A stretch of DNA of 64,000 nucleotides. It comes from Dorea_D hominis. Its GTDB lineage: Bacteria > Bacillota > Clostridia > Lachnospirales > Lachnospiraceae. Shown piece after piece: positions 53,443 through 63,900 of this stretch (the first letter of the stretch is position 1; the number at the start of each line of letters is the position of its first letter). The notes under the pieces are model-generated. The model made no database searches. It was not told the DNA's origin and saw only the letters and a program-made list of their open reading frames with translations. The stretch spans positions 1-64,000 of the forward strand of contig NZ_JACOOY010000018.1 in NCBI RefSeq assembly GCF_014287705.1. Reading direction: 5' to 3'. The translations under genes and the position numbers were made by a program.

Positions 53443-56400
53443 TTATTTAATCTTGACCTTCATTGCCATCTGCTTTTTACTGCCGTCTTTTGCAACGGCT
53501 GTAATCTTCACTGTTTTGCCTTTTCCTGCTTTCTTTGCCGTAACAACGCCTTTTGCATTGACTGTTGCATACTTCTTATTGCTGCTTACCCATCTGACCG
53601 CTTTGTAAGATTCCTTTGTTCCGGAAACTGCAACTTTTAATTTGGCTGACTTACCATTTTTAATAGTTTTCGATCCGGTAACCTTTACTTTGGTAACTAC
53701 ACCTTTTACAGTCTTGATCTTGTAAGTGCCATACTTTTTACTGCCATCTTTTGATATTGCTGTGATCACTACTTTTTTACCGATACCGGCTTTTTTCGTT
53801 GTAACCACACCTTTCGCATTTACTGTAGCATATTTTGTGTTACTGCTTTTCCATGTAACTGCTTTGCTTTTGGCATTTGCAGGTGTTACAGTGGCTTTTA
53901 ACTGGATTTTCTTTCCTGCAGATAAGACATGGGATGTTCCGGATATAGTAACCTTCTTTACTTTTACAACCGGCTTAGTTGGTTTTACTGGTGTTGGTTT
54001 ATCCGGTTCCGGATCATTAAACAATGAAAATTCTACCCATTCTGTATAAACGTCTTCATAAGATCCAGATTCCGTTTTGTACTGATAGTGTCCTCTTGCT
54101 CTATAAAAAGTCTTCTGTTTCTGATCATCCGGAGCAAATACCGTCCATCCATTCTCTTCTATCGTTTCATAATCCGTTCCATTAAGCTGCTGGATCTGTG
54201 TGCCCTGATAGGAAAGGGCGTCTTTTGTATCCCACTGGAATAATGCCTGGATATTGGATTTGATCTGTACAGAAAGCTTCAGATCAAACTTTAACATCGG
54301 GATTTCTTCCTGTTTCTTTTCATTGCAGCGTTCACAGGTATATTCCATTAAGCCTTTCTGAGTATAAGTGGCTGCTTTGATCACTTTTCCATTATCATAG
54401 GAATGTCCCAGTTTTTCGATTACATCCCCCTCAAGGAACAGCTCACCGCAATTTTTACAGTAACCGTCTCCAGTATATCCGTCTTCCGTACAGGTTGCTT
54501 CTTTCTGGTTCCGGTATTCCAGCTCTCCATGTCCGAGTTCCGGAATGACTGTATCATAGTAGTAATCACACTCTGTACACTGATATCTCATGATTCCCGG
54601 TTCTTTGCAGGTCGCTTTCTTGATCACGATCTCTTCATAAGAATCATGTAGATGTTCGTACTTCGGGATTGTCTCTTCTTTCTTTTCACCACAACGCTTA
54701 CAGGTATATTCCTTAAGTCCCTCTTCCTCTTTCGTAGCTTCCTTGATCACTTTTCCTTCATCATAGGAATGACCGAGCTTATCAATTGTCTTTCCTTTAC
54801 TGATCAATGCTCCACAGGTTTTACAGTAGGTATCTCCAGTATAGCCATCTTCTGTACAGGTTGCTTCTACAGCATTGAGTACTTCCGGATCATGACCGGT
54901 TGCTTTTGTCGTTTCCGTCTTTGTAGTACCGCAGACTTTACATTTAGAGGTCTTAGATCCATCTTCCGTACAGGTCGCTTTCTGCTCTTTTGTTGTAATC
55001 CAATCATGTTCTGTTAGCTTATCATTATCGATCCTTCTTGATGTTCCACCGCATCTTGTACAGGTTAAGATATGGATGGTTCCGGTTTTACAAGTTGCCG
55101 GAGTTACTGACGTTTCTTTATAATCATGTCCGTATTTTTGTATGGTTTTTGTATATGTATCACCACACCGGCTGCACGTATACTGAACTTTACCATTTAC
55201 TAAGCAAGTAGTTTCCTTAAGAACAGTCTCCTTATAATCATGCCCCAACTTTTCTTTTCCCGGCTCTGTATAGGTATCATTACACCGGCTGCACGTATAT
55301 TTAATATATCCATCTTTCGTACAAGTCGGCTCTACCTCTTCTTTTTGATAATCATGCCCCAGTGCCGGTCCGGTTACTACTGTATAATCAGCATTTCTAC
55401 AATTCTTACATTGATAGGTTGTAATCTCGTCATGCGTACAGTCTGCTTCCTGTGTTATTTTCCCATTATTGTACTCATGGTCTTCCTCTCCGGTATATAC
55501 GCAATATTCATAAAAGCAATTCTTACACTTATAAACAGTACCTGGGTAACAACCACCTTGTACTCCGCTTATTGTAAACTCATGTTTTCCATTACAGGAA
55601 GAATGCTCTTTACTATACATTTCAGATGCAATCGGATATTTGTCCTTATATTCATTAGACGATTTATAAGATCGATGAAAACTGAAATCATCTGATCCAT
55701 ATAAAAACTCTGCCTTTGCAGTTCCATTTACAAACGTAAAATTTTGAAAATTTGTTGGATCTGTATAATAATACGTTCCGTCTATCTTAACTAAATTCCA
55801 CGCATGTCCAGAATATCCCAAAGTTCCACTATCTTCCAGTGCCAGCAGCCCTGCTTTATTCGCCATATAATAAAATAAATCCGCATAATGCATACAAACA
55901 CCGGCTTTAGAATAAAAAACAAACACCGCATTACAATAATGTTCCGGATTACTATAACTTTCCTTATAAGCGATGTGTTTACCAACCCATTCCTCTACCA
56001 AAAGGCATTTTTCATAATCGGATTTTCCTTCCAAATTTAAACTGTTAATTACGTCCGTAGTTTCTTTTTGGAAGTTTTTATAGACTTCTAAGGGAGTTTG
56101 ATAAGTAAATATAATCGTAGACATTCCTATATACTTGCCATCCTCATACTGATATTTAAACCCATTTGTCCATCCAACATCACTTTGTAACATATGTCCT
56201 GCATCTGGATTGCCTGTTTCCTCTTGAAAAGTACTGTTCTCTATCCTATTCTTAAATTCCTGTGAATAAGATTCATCTATTTCAGGAATCCTTTTTTCAG
56301 ATTCTATTTCAACCGGAATAACAAGCCATTCTTTTTTATGATCTCTTTTTACTCCAAATTCTTTTGCAATTTCTCCGATATCATCTGCAGCCTCTTCCCA

Positions 56401-56583
56401 GGAATCATATGTTTTTTTACTCAATGTATATCGTATACCATCTTCATGTGTAGTAAGCGTTTCCTCATTTTCTATCGCATAATCTGCAGCTTTCACTTTA
56501 CAAGGAAGTAGTAACACTCCCAGCAAAAGTGCTACTCCTGCCCCTTTTAATAACCAATTCAATTTCTTCATATTCATTGCCAC
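53443..56583 (-). CDS. Secreted transglutaminase-like protein with Cys-rich repeats and BIG_2 domains
   Basis: A 1046-residue secreted protein. Signal peptide about 1-32. A transglutaminase-like domain (about 165-285) has the triad Cys230 (AGVCMHYADLF), His260 (YSGHAWNLV) and Asp275 (YYTDPTN). About ten Cys-rich repeats of 35-45 residues follow (about 330-790), pattern TCTxDGYxxYTCxRCGDTYxxxxxxxGHDY, resembling zinc-ribbon-like knuckles. Two BIG_2 Ig-like domains (about 885-1046) end the protein. No sortase signal is seen. Members with such architectures are typical gut-clostridial surface proteins; cross-linking or peptidase activity is inferred. Confidence 0.82.
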   Translation of the reverse strand: MAMNMKKLNWLLKGAGVALLLGVLLLPCKVKAADYAIENEETLTTHEDGIRYTLSKKTYDSWEEAADDIGEIAKEFGVKRDHKKEWLVIPVEIESEKRIPEIDESYSQEFKNRIENSTFQEETGNPDAGHMLQSDVGWTNGFKYQYEDGKYIGMSTIIFTYQTPLEVYKNFQKETTDVINSLNLEGKSDYEKCLLVEEWVGKHIAYKESYSNPEHYCNAVFVFYSKAGVCMHYADLFYYMANKAGLLALEDSGTLGYSGHAWNLVKIDGTYYYTDPTNFQNFTFVNGTAKAEFLYGSDDFSFHRSYKSSNEYKDKYPIASEMYSKEHSSCNGKHEFTISGVQGGCYPGTVYKCKNCFYEYCVYTGEEDHEYNNGKITQEADCTHDEITTYQCKNCRNADYTVVTGPALGHDYQKEEVEPTCTKDGYIKYTCSRCNDTYTEPGKEKLGHDYKETVLKETTCLVNGKVQYTCSRCGDTYTKTIQKYGHDYKETSVTPATCKTGTIHILTCTRCGGTSRRIDNDKLTEHDWITTKEQKATCTEDGSKTSKCKVCGTTKTETTKATGHDPEVLNAVEATCTEDGYTGDTYCKTCGALISKGKTIDKLGHSYDEGKVIKEATKEEEGLKEYTCKRCGEKKEETIPKYEHLHDSYEEIVIKKATCKEPGIMRYQCTECDYYYDTVIPELGHGELEYRNQKEATCTEDGYTGDGYCKNCGELFLEGDVIEKLGHSYDNGKVIKAATYTQKGLMEYTCERCNEKKQEEIPMLKFDLKLSVQIKSNIQALFQWDTKDALSYQGTQIQQLNGTDYETIEENGWTVFAPDDQKQKTFYRARGHYQYKTESGSYEDVYTEWVEFSLFNDPEPDKPTPVKPTKPVVKVKKVTISGTSHVLSAGKKIQLKATVTPANAKSKAVTWKSSNTKYATVNAKGVVTTKKAGIGKKVVITAISKDGSKKYGTYKIKTVKGVVTKVKVTGSKTIKNGKSAKLKVAVSGTKESYKAVRWVSSNKKYATVNAKGVVTAKKAGKGKTVKITAVAKDGSKKQMAMKVKIK

Positions 56584-56609
56584 CTTTTGTCATAAGCATT
56601 TATAAGAAA

Positions 56610-56629
56610 TGCCCCGGATTACCGAGGCA
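56610..56629 (-). terminator. Hairpin after the InlB-repeat gene
   Basis: On the minus strand TGCCTCGG pairs with CCGGGGCA across TAAT, with one G-T pair. It lies between the InlB-repeat stop and the next gene. The T tail is poor, so it may be a weak terminator. Confidence 0.5.
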
Positions 56630-56703
56630 CTCTCCTTTGTAACTATTATTATAGTACCATAATTCATTTCTAAAGTCTGTACTTTTTACAGGCTTTACAG
56701 CTC

Positions 56704-57900
56704 TTATTTTCCAGTAAAATATCCCGGATCATCTTCCTCATCCGTATGTGCATAGTCAGATGTTGTATGTCTATTATCGTAAACTGTACCATTGCCACCT
56801 TCCAGTTTTTCATCACCATAAAACATACCTTCATCCTCTTCTACATTCGTGAAATCAGATATAAGCCCTTTTTTCTTCCAGATTGCATACAGGTCAATTC
56901 CGGATGTACTGGACATCTTTATAGAATCCCCATCCTTATAAATTACCTTACCACGTTTTTCTGTACTCCATCCGGCAAATATATACCCGGTTCTCTGAAA
57001 CGTATTCTTTTTCAATGTTGCAGTGGAATCATAAGCAATATCCTGTCCATCCATGGTTCCTATTCCACCGTTTGCATAGAAATTACACGGATAATTATTG
57101 GCTGTCCATTTCGCGTTTGTTGTGAAGCTGGATTTTACATTTGTCAGTGTTTTATCCCATCCGGCAAATGTATACCCGGTTTTTGTCGGTGCTGTTATGG
57201 ATGCCGTGTTTCCTCTTGCCACAGTTGCTGTTTTGGTTGTCGCACTTCCCCAGCTTGTACCGGTTCCGGCATTGAATGTTACCTTGTACTTCGGACGTTT
57301 TAAAGTTAATGTAACGATCGCTCTTGAACCTGTCGTATAATTATATCTGTATCCATCAACAGTTCGCAGACCTACCTGAGCTGTATTCACCATCAGATAC
57401 TGGCTTTTTGTTGTATCGTTATCGACACATGCTGCACTGTAATATTTTGATCCACTCTGGCTCACATAAAGTCCACATCTTCCTTCACTTTCATCTAGCT
57501 CAGTTGTTAGTGTCTGTCCGTTTACTTCATGGTTTGCCGGTACCACATAAGAAATAGGAATTGGAAGGATATAATAATCCCCTTCATTATCTTTCGTTGT
57601 TGTTACTTGGCTTTTCAACAGCTTGACACTATGGTTATTGGTTGCATCTGAGATTTCCACATTCCAAAGCATTGCCTTGTTTTTCATATCATCGTGTGTA
57701 AAATTTGCCGTTTTCCATACATGGATCTGGATTGTTGAGTTTTTATCTCCACCGGACAACTTGAAATACATGTATCCGCTTTTGTACACAGACTCCGCAG
57801 CATGAAGCTTAAGAGCCTGTCCAAAGATCAATAAAAAGAGAAGAATGACCGTTGTGCATTGTAAAATTCTATTTTTCTTGCTCTTTTTCATCTTGTTCAC
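56704..57900 (-). CDS. Secreted InlB B-repeat protein
   Basis: A 398-residue protein with a signal peptide (about 1-34). An N-terminal domain (about 35-200) of unknown type may be a surface-adhesion fold. Two Listeria-Bacteroides (InlB B-type) repeats follow: VTFNAGTGTSWGSATTKTAT to GYTFAGWDKTLTNV to AKWTANN (about 208-272), and NFYANGGIGTM to GYIFAGWSTEKRG to LYAIWKKK (about 273-345). The acidic tail ends HTDEEDDPGYFTGK with no anchor. The start overlaps the giant adhesin's 3' end by 32 bases, so the two are translationally linked. Confidence 0.78.
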   Translation of the reverse strand: MNKMKKSKKNRILQCTTVILLFLLIFGQALKLHAAESVYKSGYMYFKLSGGDKNSTIQIHVWKTANFTHDDMKNKAMLWNVEISDATNNHSVKLLKSQVTTTKDNEGDYYILPIPISYVVPANHEVNGQTLTTELDESEGRCGLYVSQSGSKYYSAACVDNDTTKSQYLMVNTAQVGLRTVDGYRYNYTTGSRAIVTLTLKRPKYKVTFNAGTGTSWGSATTKTATVARGNTASITAPTKTGYTFAGWDKTLTNVKSSFTTNAKWTANNYPCNFYANGGIGTMDGQDIAYDSTATLKKNTFQRTGYIFAGWSTEKRGKVIYKDGDSIKMSSTSGIDLYAIWKKKGLISDFTNVEEDEGMFYGDEKLEGGNGTVYDNRHTTSDYAHTDEEDDPGYFTGK

Positions 57901-60900
57901 TTCCTTTTCTTTTCCTGTTTCTCATTCCAACCAGTCCCAGTGCTATACAAATCATAGCCGGTAATAACCATGGATACTGTTCTAATGCTCCGGCTTTTGG
58001 TATGTTCAGGATCGCACTGTTCGTAATGTCGTATGTCAATTGATAGAAATAATACTCTCCACCGATCTTGATACCCTTGCTTGTATCTGCTTTTTTTGCA
58101 TCCACTTCATCCTGTGTCATCTGCAATGGGACAGTGATCTTCAACGCTTTTGAAAGTTTGTTCTTTCCAGAAACTGTATTTGTTTCCTCCAGCCAGTAAC
58201 TTCCGATTGGCAGCCCAGTAAATTTTAGCTTTCCATCCGTATCTGTCTTTCCGCTTTGGATCAGGTTATGGTCCTGATCATATAAGGCGAAGCCTACACT
58301 TTCCAATGCTTTTCCGGAATCATCCTTTTTGTTGATCTCAACCGATCCGCTCCGTTCCTTATTGTAAAACGTCACTTCTCCATCCTTGGTACGTCCGGCA
58401 AGCGAGCCATCCTTACGTCCTAACTGATACGTGATTTTATTCTTATCAATGGAGATGCCTGTATCTGTACTCTCAATCTTTTCCAGTTCATAATAAGGAT
58501 TATCGTCCTCTTCTGTAACAGTGTACGTACCCGGATCCAGATCATCAAAAATCAGATCCTTTGTCACTTTCCCATCTTTCGATTCTGATAACAGTTGTTC
58601 TATTTCATCTTTATTGAATGTGATCTTCTTACGAAGCTTTACATCATCCCCCTGCAGGGTTGTTCCTGTGATCAGGAAAGTGAACTCCGGATTACCCAGA
58701 TTCCAGTTTACATCTCCATCAATCTTCTTATGGATCACAATCTTGGATTTTCCCGGAACATGCGTATTGGTGATCGCTACGTTCGTATATGCTGTTCCAT
58801 CTGTATCTGTCTGGTCTTCTTCCGCATATGAAATTTCATATCCGGTCTTAGAATTACCGTTGATCAGATCTGTAGATTCCTCTTTGATCTCATAGGTATA
58901 TTCTACTCCTTCATCATTTTCAGCATCCAAACGTCTAAATTTTGTATTATCCTTCCAGTTATTGCTTTCATTTAATTCTGTACTGTCAAAATACTTCCCA
59001 TTCCGGTACAGATTCACCTTCACGCTCTCCGGCCGGATGCCATCCTGATCATCCCCATCATCCCATACTTTCTGGACAACGAAGTTTTTATAAACTTTTT
59101 TGAGTTTGTTTGTAAAAGTAATGACATTTGTTTCTGGATCTTTTTTTTGTGAAGTATTATATTTATCACTTCCGTTAAATGAAAGCTCTTCAAATTCCCA
59201 GTCATCTATTTCTTCAACCGGTATATCCGTATCCACCATCCAGTTGTTCTCTGCTGTTAAGGTATAGTCTTTCGTCTGAGATCCATTTGTAGCTCTAATC
59301 GTAATGCTCTTTGGTCTGTTACCAATATTATTCTCATCATCCCAAATCTTCTGAATCACAACTTTTGTCAGTTTCTTATTAGTAACAGCACTATACTCAT
59401 TCTTGTATGCAATGTCCGCTATTATTCCGGATTTTTCATAATCATGGATCACACCGGCAACTTCTCCATTGTAGCTCTCTACCGATCCGCTATATCCCAG
59501 TGTTTTTCCAGACATTTCTCCAATCGCATATCCCGGTGCAGCCTGTATTTCCCTGACATAATACATCCTTCCCGATCCGGAAGCATTCAGGTCTGACGGA
59601 AGGTTTGAGAATGTCACTACCGCCGCATCCCCTTCGCTGGTCAGTTCAGATTTAGCCATTGCGATCAGTTCATTTACTCTAAAGAGAACGTTTCCGTTTT
59701 TAGCTATGATATCTTTTGCCGCATATAATCCAAAAGTAGCCCCTGCTACCGGATTACCGCTTTCATCTTCTTTGGCAATCCGGATCGTATGTGTGATCAG
59801 CGTATCTTCCACATCCAAGTTTACTTCCACGTCTTCCGGCTGGCTTTTGTCCGCATCCGGGGCATCCACTACTTTTACGGTTGTTTCTACTGATCCGAAT
59901 TTAGAGCATTCCCCACTTTTGAATGTAAATCCAACCTGCTGCTCCCCAACCGGAGATGCCGTATCCGGATCGATTTCTACCTCTTTATCCGTTACAGCTA
60001 CTTCTTTTTCAGATCCATCATCATATACCAACTTAAATGTAAAATCATCGGCCTCGTACTTTGTTCCTACCACAAATTCATACTTTGGTTCAACCTTGAC
60101 TTCTACCGGTTGCGGTGTTGTCGGATCAGATTTAACGATCTCCGTATTGGCATAGATCGTAGTCAGTTTTGTACAGCCCCGGAACATATTTTTGACATAT
60201 TTAAGGCTTCTGGTATCAAAATTTGTAAGATCTAATTCTGTAAGGTTTGTACATGCCTGAAACATACCTGTGGCATTTATAAGTCCGGATGTATCTGCCG
60301 CATCAAAATAAATATTTTCAATAGTAAGTCTGCCAAGGAACATAAAACTACTATCAGTATTCAATATAACGTCCTGTTCCTCATTCTGTGTCGATACAAT
60401 ACACTCTGCACCAACCGACCACATAACTACACTTCCATCTTTCAAAGAGGAAACGTCTTTCACATCTATTCCATCTGGTGCTTTTTTGTTGGAAAATACT
60501 ACCGTTTTCATATTAGCTCCCATATCATTGTGAAATTTTCCTCCACTTTCCAGTATATATTTTCCTGAATTAGCTTCCGGATAGGTAATCGGTTTCGGAT
60601 CTTCCGTATCTGTGTCCGGGTTTGGCTTTGTGATCTCATTATAATCATTGGCTTTTGTATCCCATGTAATCACAATCTCATATATAGAATCATCCAGTTG
60701 ATATCCATATGGGGCTTCCAGCTCTTTGATATAATATTTCCCCTGCGGAAATCCATCTGTTTCCGTGCCATCCTTTAGCGTCCTTGTGAACTGTGCAATT
60801 CCTTTCTTATTTGTTGCTTTTTTTGTGATCTGTTCATCTGCTTCCCATAAAAGAGAACCATCATCTGCCAATATATCTTCTTCGGCATATAATCCATAGA

Positions 60901-63900
60901 CAGCTTCTTCTACTTCTCCGGTGGAATACTGGAAGTTATCCATGGAAAATCCGGTCAGTACATCCCCAGTCTTAGTAATCGCAATCTTTCCATATACCGG
61001 TTCATCCATATCCGTTAATGATAAAGTGCCTTTTTCTGCTGTCTCAAAATTTACTTCAAAAGTCTTTTCTTTGCTACATTTATATCCATCCGGTGATACC
61101 GTTTCCTTTAAGTAATATTTTCCATAAGGAAGTTTGCAGCTTGCGACTCCCTCTTTTTCTTCTCCGGTTGTGATACTTGCAACTTTTTCGCCTTTTTCGT
61201 TATAAATATCATACGATGCATTGCTAAGTAAGATCTGTGTTTCTGAAGAACGTTTCGTGAGAATGACCTCTACCGGCTTTTCTTCATTCTCAAAAGATAC
61301 TGTAACCGGTTCTTTTTTATTGGATTTTGAAAGTGTGACCTCCTGATCTTCCGCCAGTTCGTGTGTATCATTGCCAGAAATCTGATGGATCATATACGTT
61401 CCATACGGCAGCTTTCCGGATACCGCCTCACCACTTTCATTTGTAATCAGAGTTTCTACAGTATCTCCATTCATGTCAATGATTTCAAACTCTGCATCTC
61501 TTTCGGCTTCTGTCACCGCCTTATCATTTACCCGGTCAGTCACCATGGATTTTTTAATCTTGATATAAGCATAGTCTTCAAATTCATCTTTTCCCTGTAT
61601 GGTGTAGGTCGGATGTCCATTTTCCATAACCGGTGTATCTTTTTCTGAATAGTAAGGATCCATTAGAGCATATCCATCAGCTCCGGCCCACTGTAATACG
61701 ATGAACTTCTTTCCGGCATCCAGCTTATTTAACAACATAGACGCTTCACCGTTTTTGTCTGTAGTCATCCTTCCTACGATAGCTTCTCTCGGCAACGATA
61801 AAGTATACAATCTTCTTTTCGTTCCGGTCGATAAATCTGCCTTATCAATGTCTTTTGCTAATGATTGATCCAGTATGATGAACTTTGCTTCTGCCTCTTC
61901 CGTTTCCTCTTCATCTTTGACCGTCACTTTTTTCAGACGAATTTTTGTAGCGATATTTTCATCTGCGAGGTCATACTGTAGAATTTTATGATCACCGGCT
62001 TTGATCGTTACTTGAAAATCTTTAACTTTTTCGTAATTCTCAGCACCTTTTGTCTGATGAACAGTATAGATTCCCGGCTCCAATTCGCCGCTAACCGCAA
62101 ATCCGTGTTCATCCGTCACCAGAGTTTCCACCGTCTTCCCAGAGGCATCCTGGATTTCAAATTCTGCATCCTTCTCCGCTTCATTCCATACACTGTTCGT
62201 TTCCTGATCATCACAATGTATGGTTTTTGAAATGGCAATACCGGCATATTCCGGTTCATCATTTGCGCTGATTGTATATTCTGCTTTTGATCCGTCAATC
62301 TTAATGATCTGTGTCGGCAGGAATGCATATCCATCCATTCCTTTCGTCTGCTCAATCCGGTAGTTTCCATAAGGCAGCTCCTTGGACTGTGCATCTCCAT
62401 TTTCATCAATAGTCAGAGTATCTACTGTCTCGTTGTTGCTGTTATAAAGTATAAACTCAGCCGATTTTTCCGGAAGTTTTTCTGTTCCATAAGTCTTGTG
62501 AATTAAAATTCTTCCAGTAATCAGCGTATCTGTTACGTCCTCGGTCTGGTCGGAGGAGCTTAAGTCTACCGGATATTTCTTATCAGATAAGAGATATCCT
62601 TCCGGAGCTTCAATCTCCTGCAGATAGTATTTTCCCGGTTTCAGTTCACTAACGGTAGCTTGTCCATCTTTATCTGTAGTCAGTTCAGTGACTTTTTCAT
62701 CCGCTTTGTATAATACAGTTTTATTATCTGTGTCTAAAATATTTTCTGCTGCATATAATCCATATACTGCATTAGCTAGGGTTGCTTCTACACCGTATTC
62801 TCCGGTTTCACTGTCCTTTTGGATTGTCAGTGTTCTCTTTTCTGGAAGATCCGTGAACTGGAAGTAGAGATACTTATTCTGACTTTTCTCTGTTGCTGTC
62901 TGAATGGAATTGCTTACCTTATGACCAAACGGAGCTTTTACCTCTTCAATCTTCCAGGTATGTGTTTTGGATTTCAGGGAATTTAATTCTGCGGTAAGTT
63001 TCTTTTTTAACTCAGCTCTTCCGGCTTTGATTGCTGCACTTTTATTCTGGTAATATCCGTTCTGCGTCAGCTTTTTCCTTTGTGTCAAATCCAGATCATC
63101 CCAGTTTTCAATATAGGATTTACTGACGGTATATGTTTTGGTCGTTAATTTCCGACTATATGTATAATCGATGGAACCACCCTCTCCCGTTGTGATCTGT
63201 GCAACTTCTTTTCCATCACAAGTTACTTTAAAAGTCGCATTTGGGAGACCGGTTCTTTTCACAGCATCGATCTTATCAATCTTCAGATTCACTTTTTGAG
63301 TTGTTGAATCAAAATCCTTCACGGACACACTTTTTTTGATCGGTTCAAAATCTGCAACGACTTTGAAGACCGCAATCGGCTGATGGCTGTTACCGCCACT
63401 GACCAATTTATACGTCTTCTGACTGATCTTGTAATTCTTTAAGGCTGTTTTCGCTGCCGTGTAGATCTCATCATATAAGACAACCTGTTTTGCAGCCGGA
63501 AATCCACTGATATTGCTGATTAACTTTACTGTTTCGCCTTTGGTCCGGTTGTATGAGCCATGCTGCATGTACCAGGCAAATCCCTGGGCAAGCATTTTCC
63601 TGTCTCTTTTATCCAATGACATTAATTTTTTGCTGTTCGTAATACCACTTAAGGATACCTTTTTTGTGATCAGATATTCCTGTGCAAGCCCCACGTATTT
63701 ATATTTGTCATAACCTGCTTTTTCTTCATACATCCAGCTTGTACGTTCATCATTTTTTACATTAAATTCTTTCGCCGCACCTTCCGGTGTGTCCTGTTCT
63801 GCATAGACACACTGTCCCAGATCTCCATCCAGATAATGAAGCAGGACGCAAGCATTTTCTTTGATATAATCGAGACCTTTTCCAGAACCAAATTTTGCAC

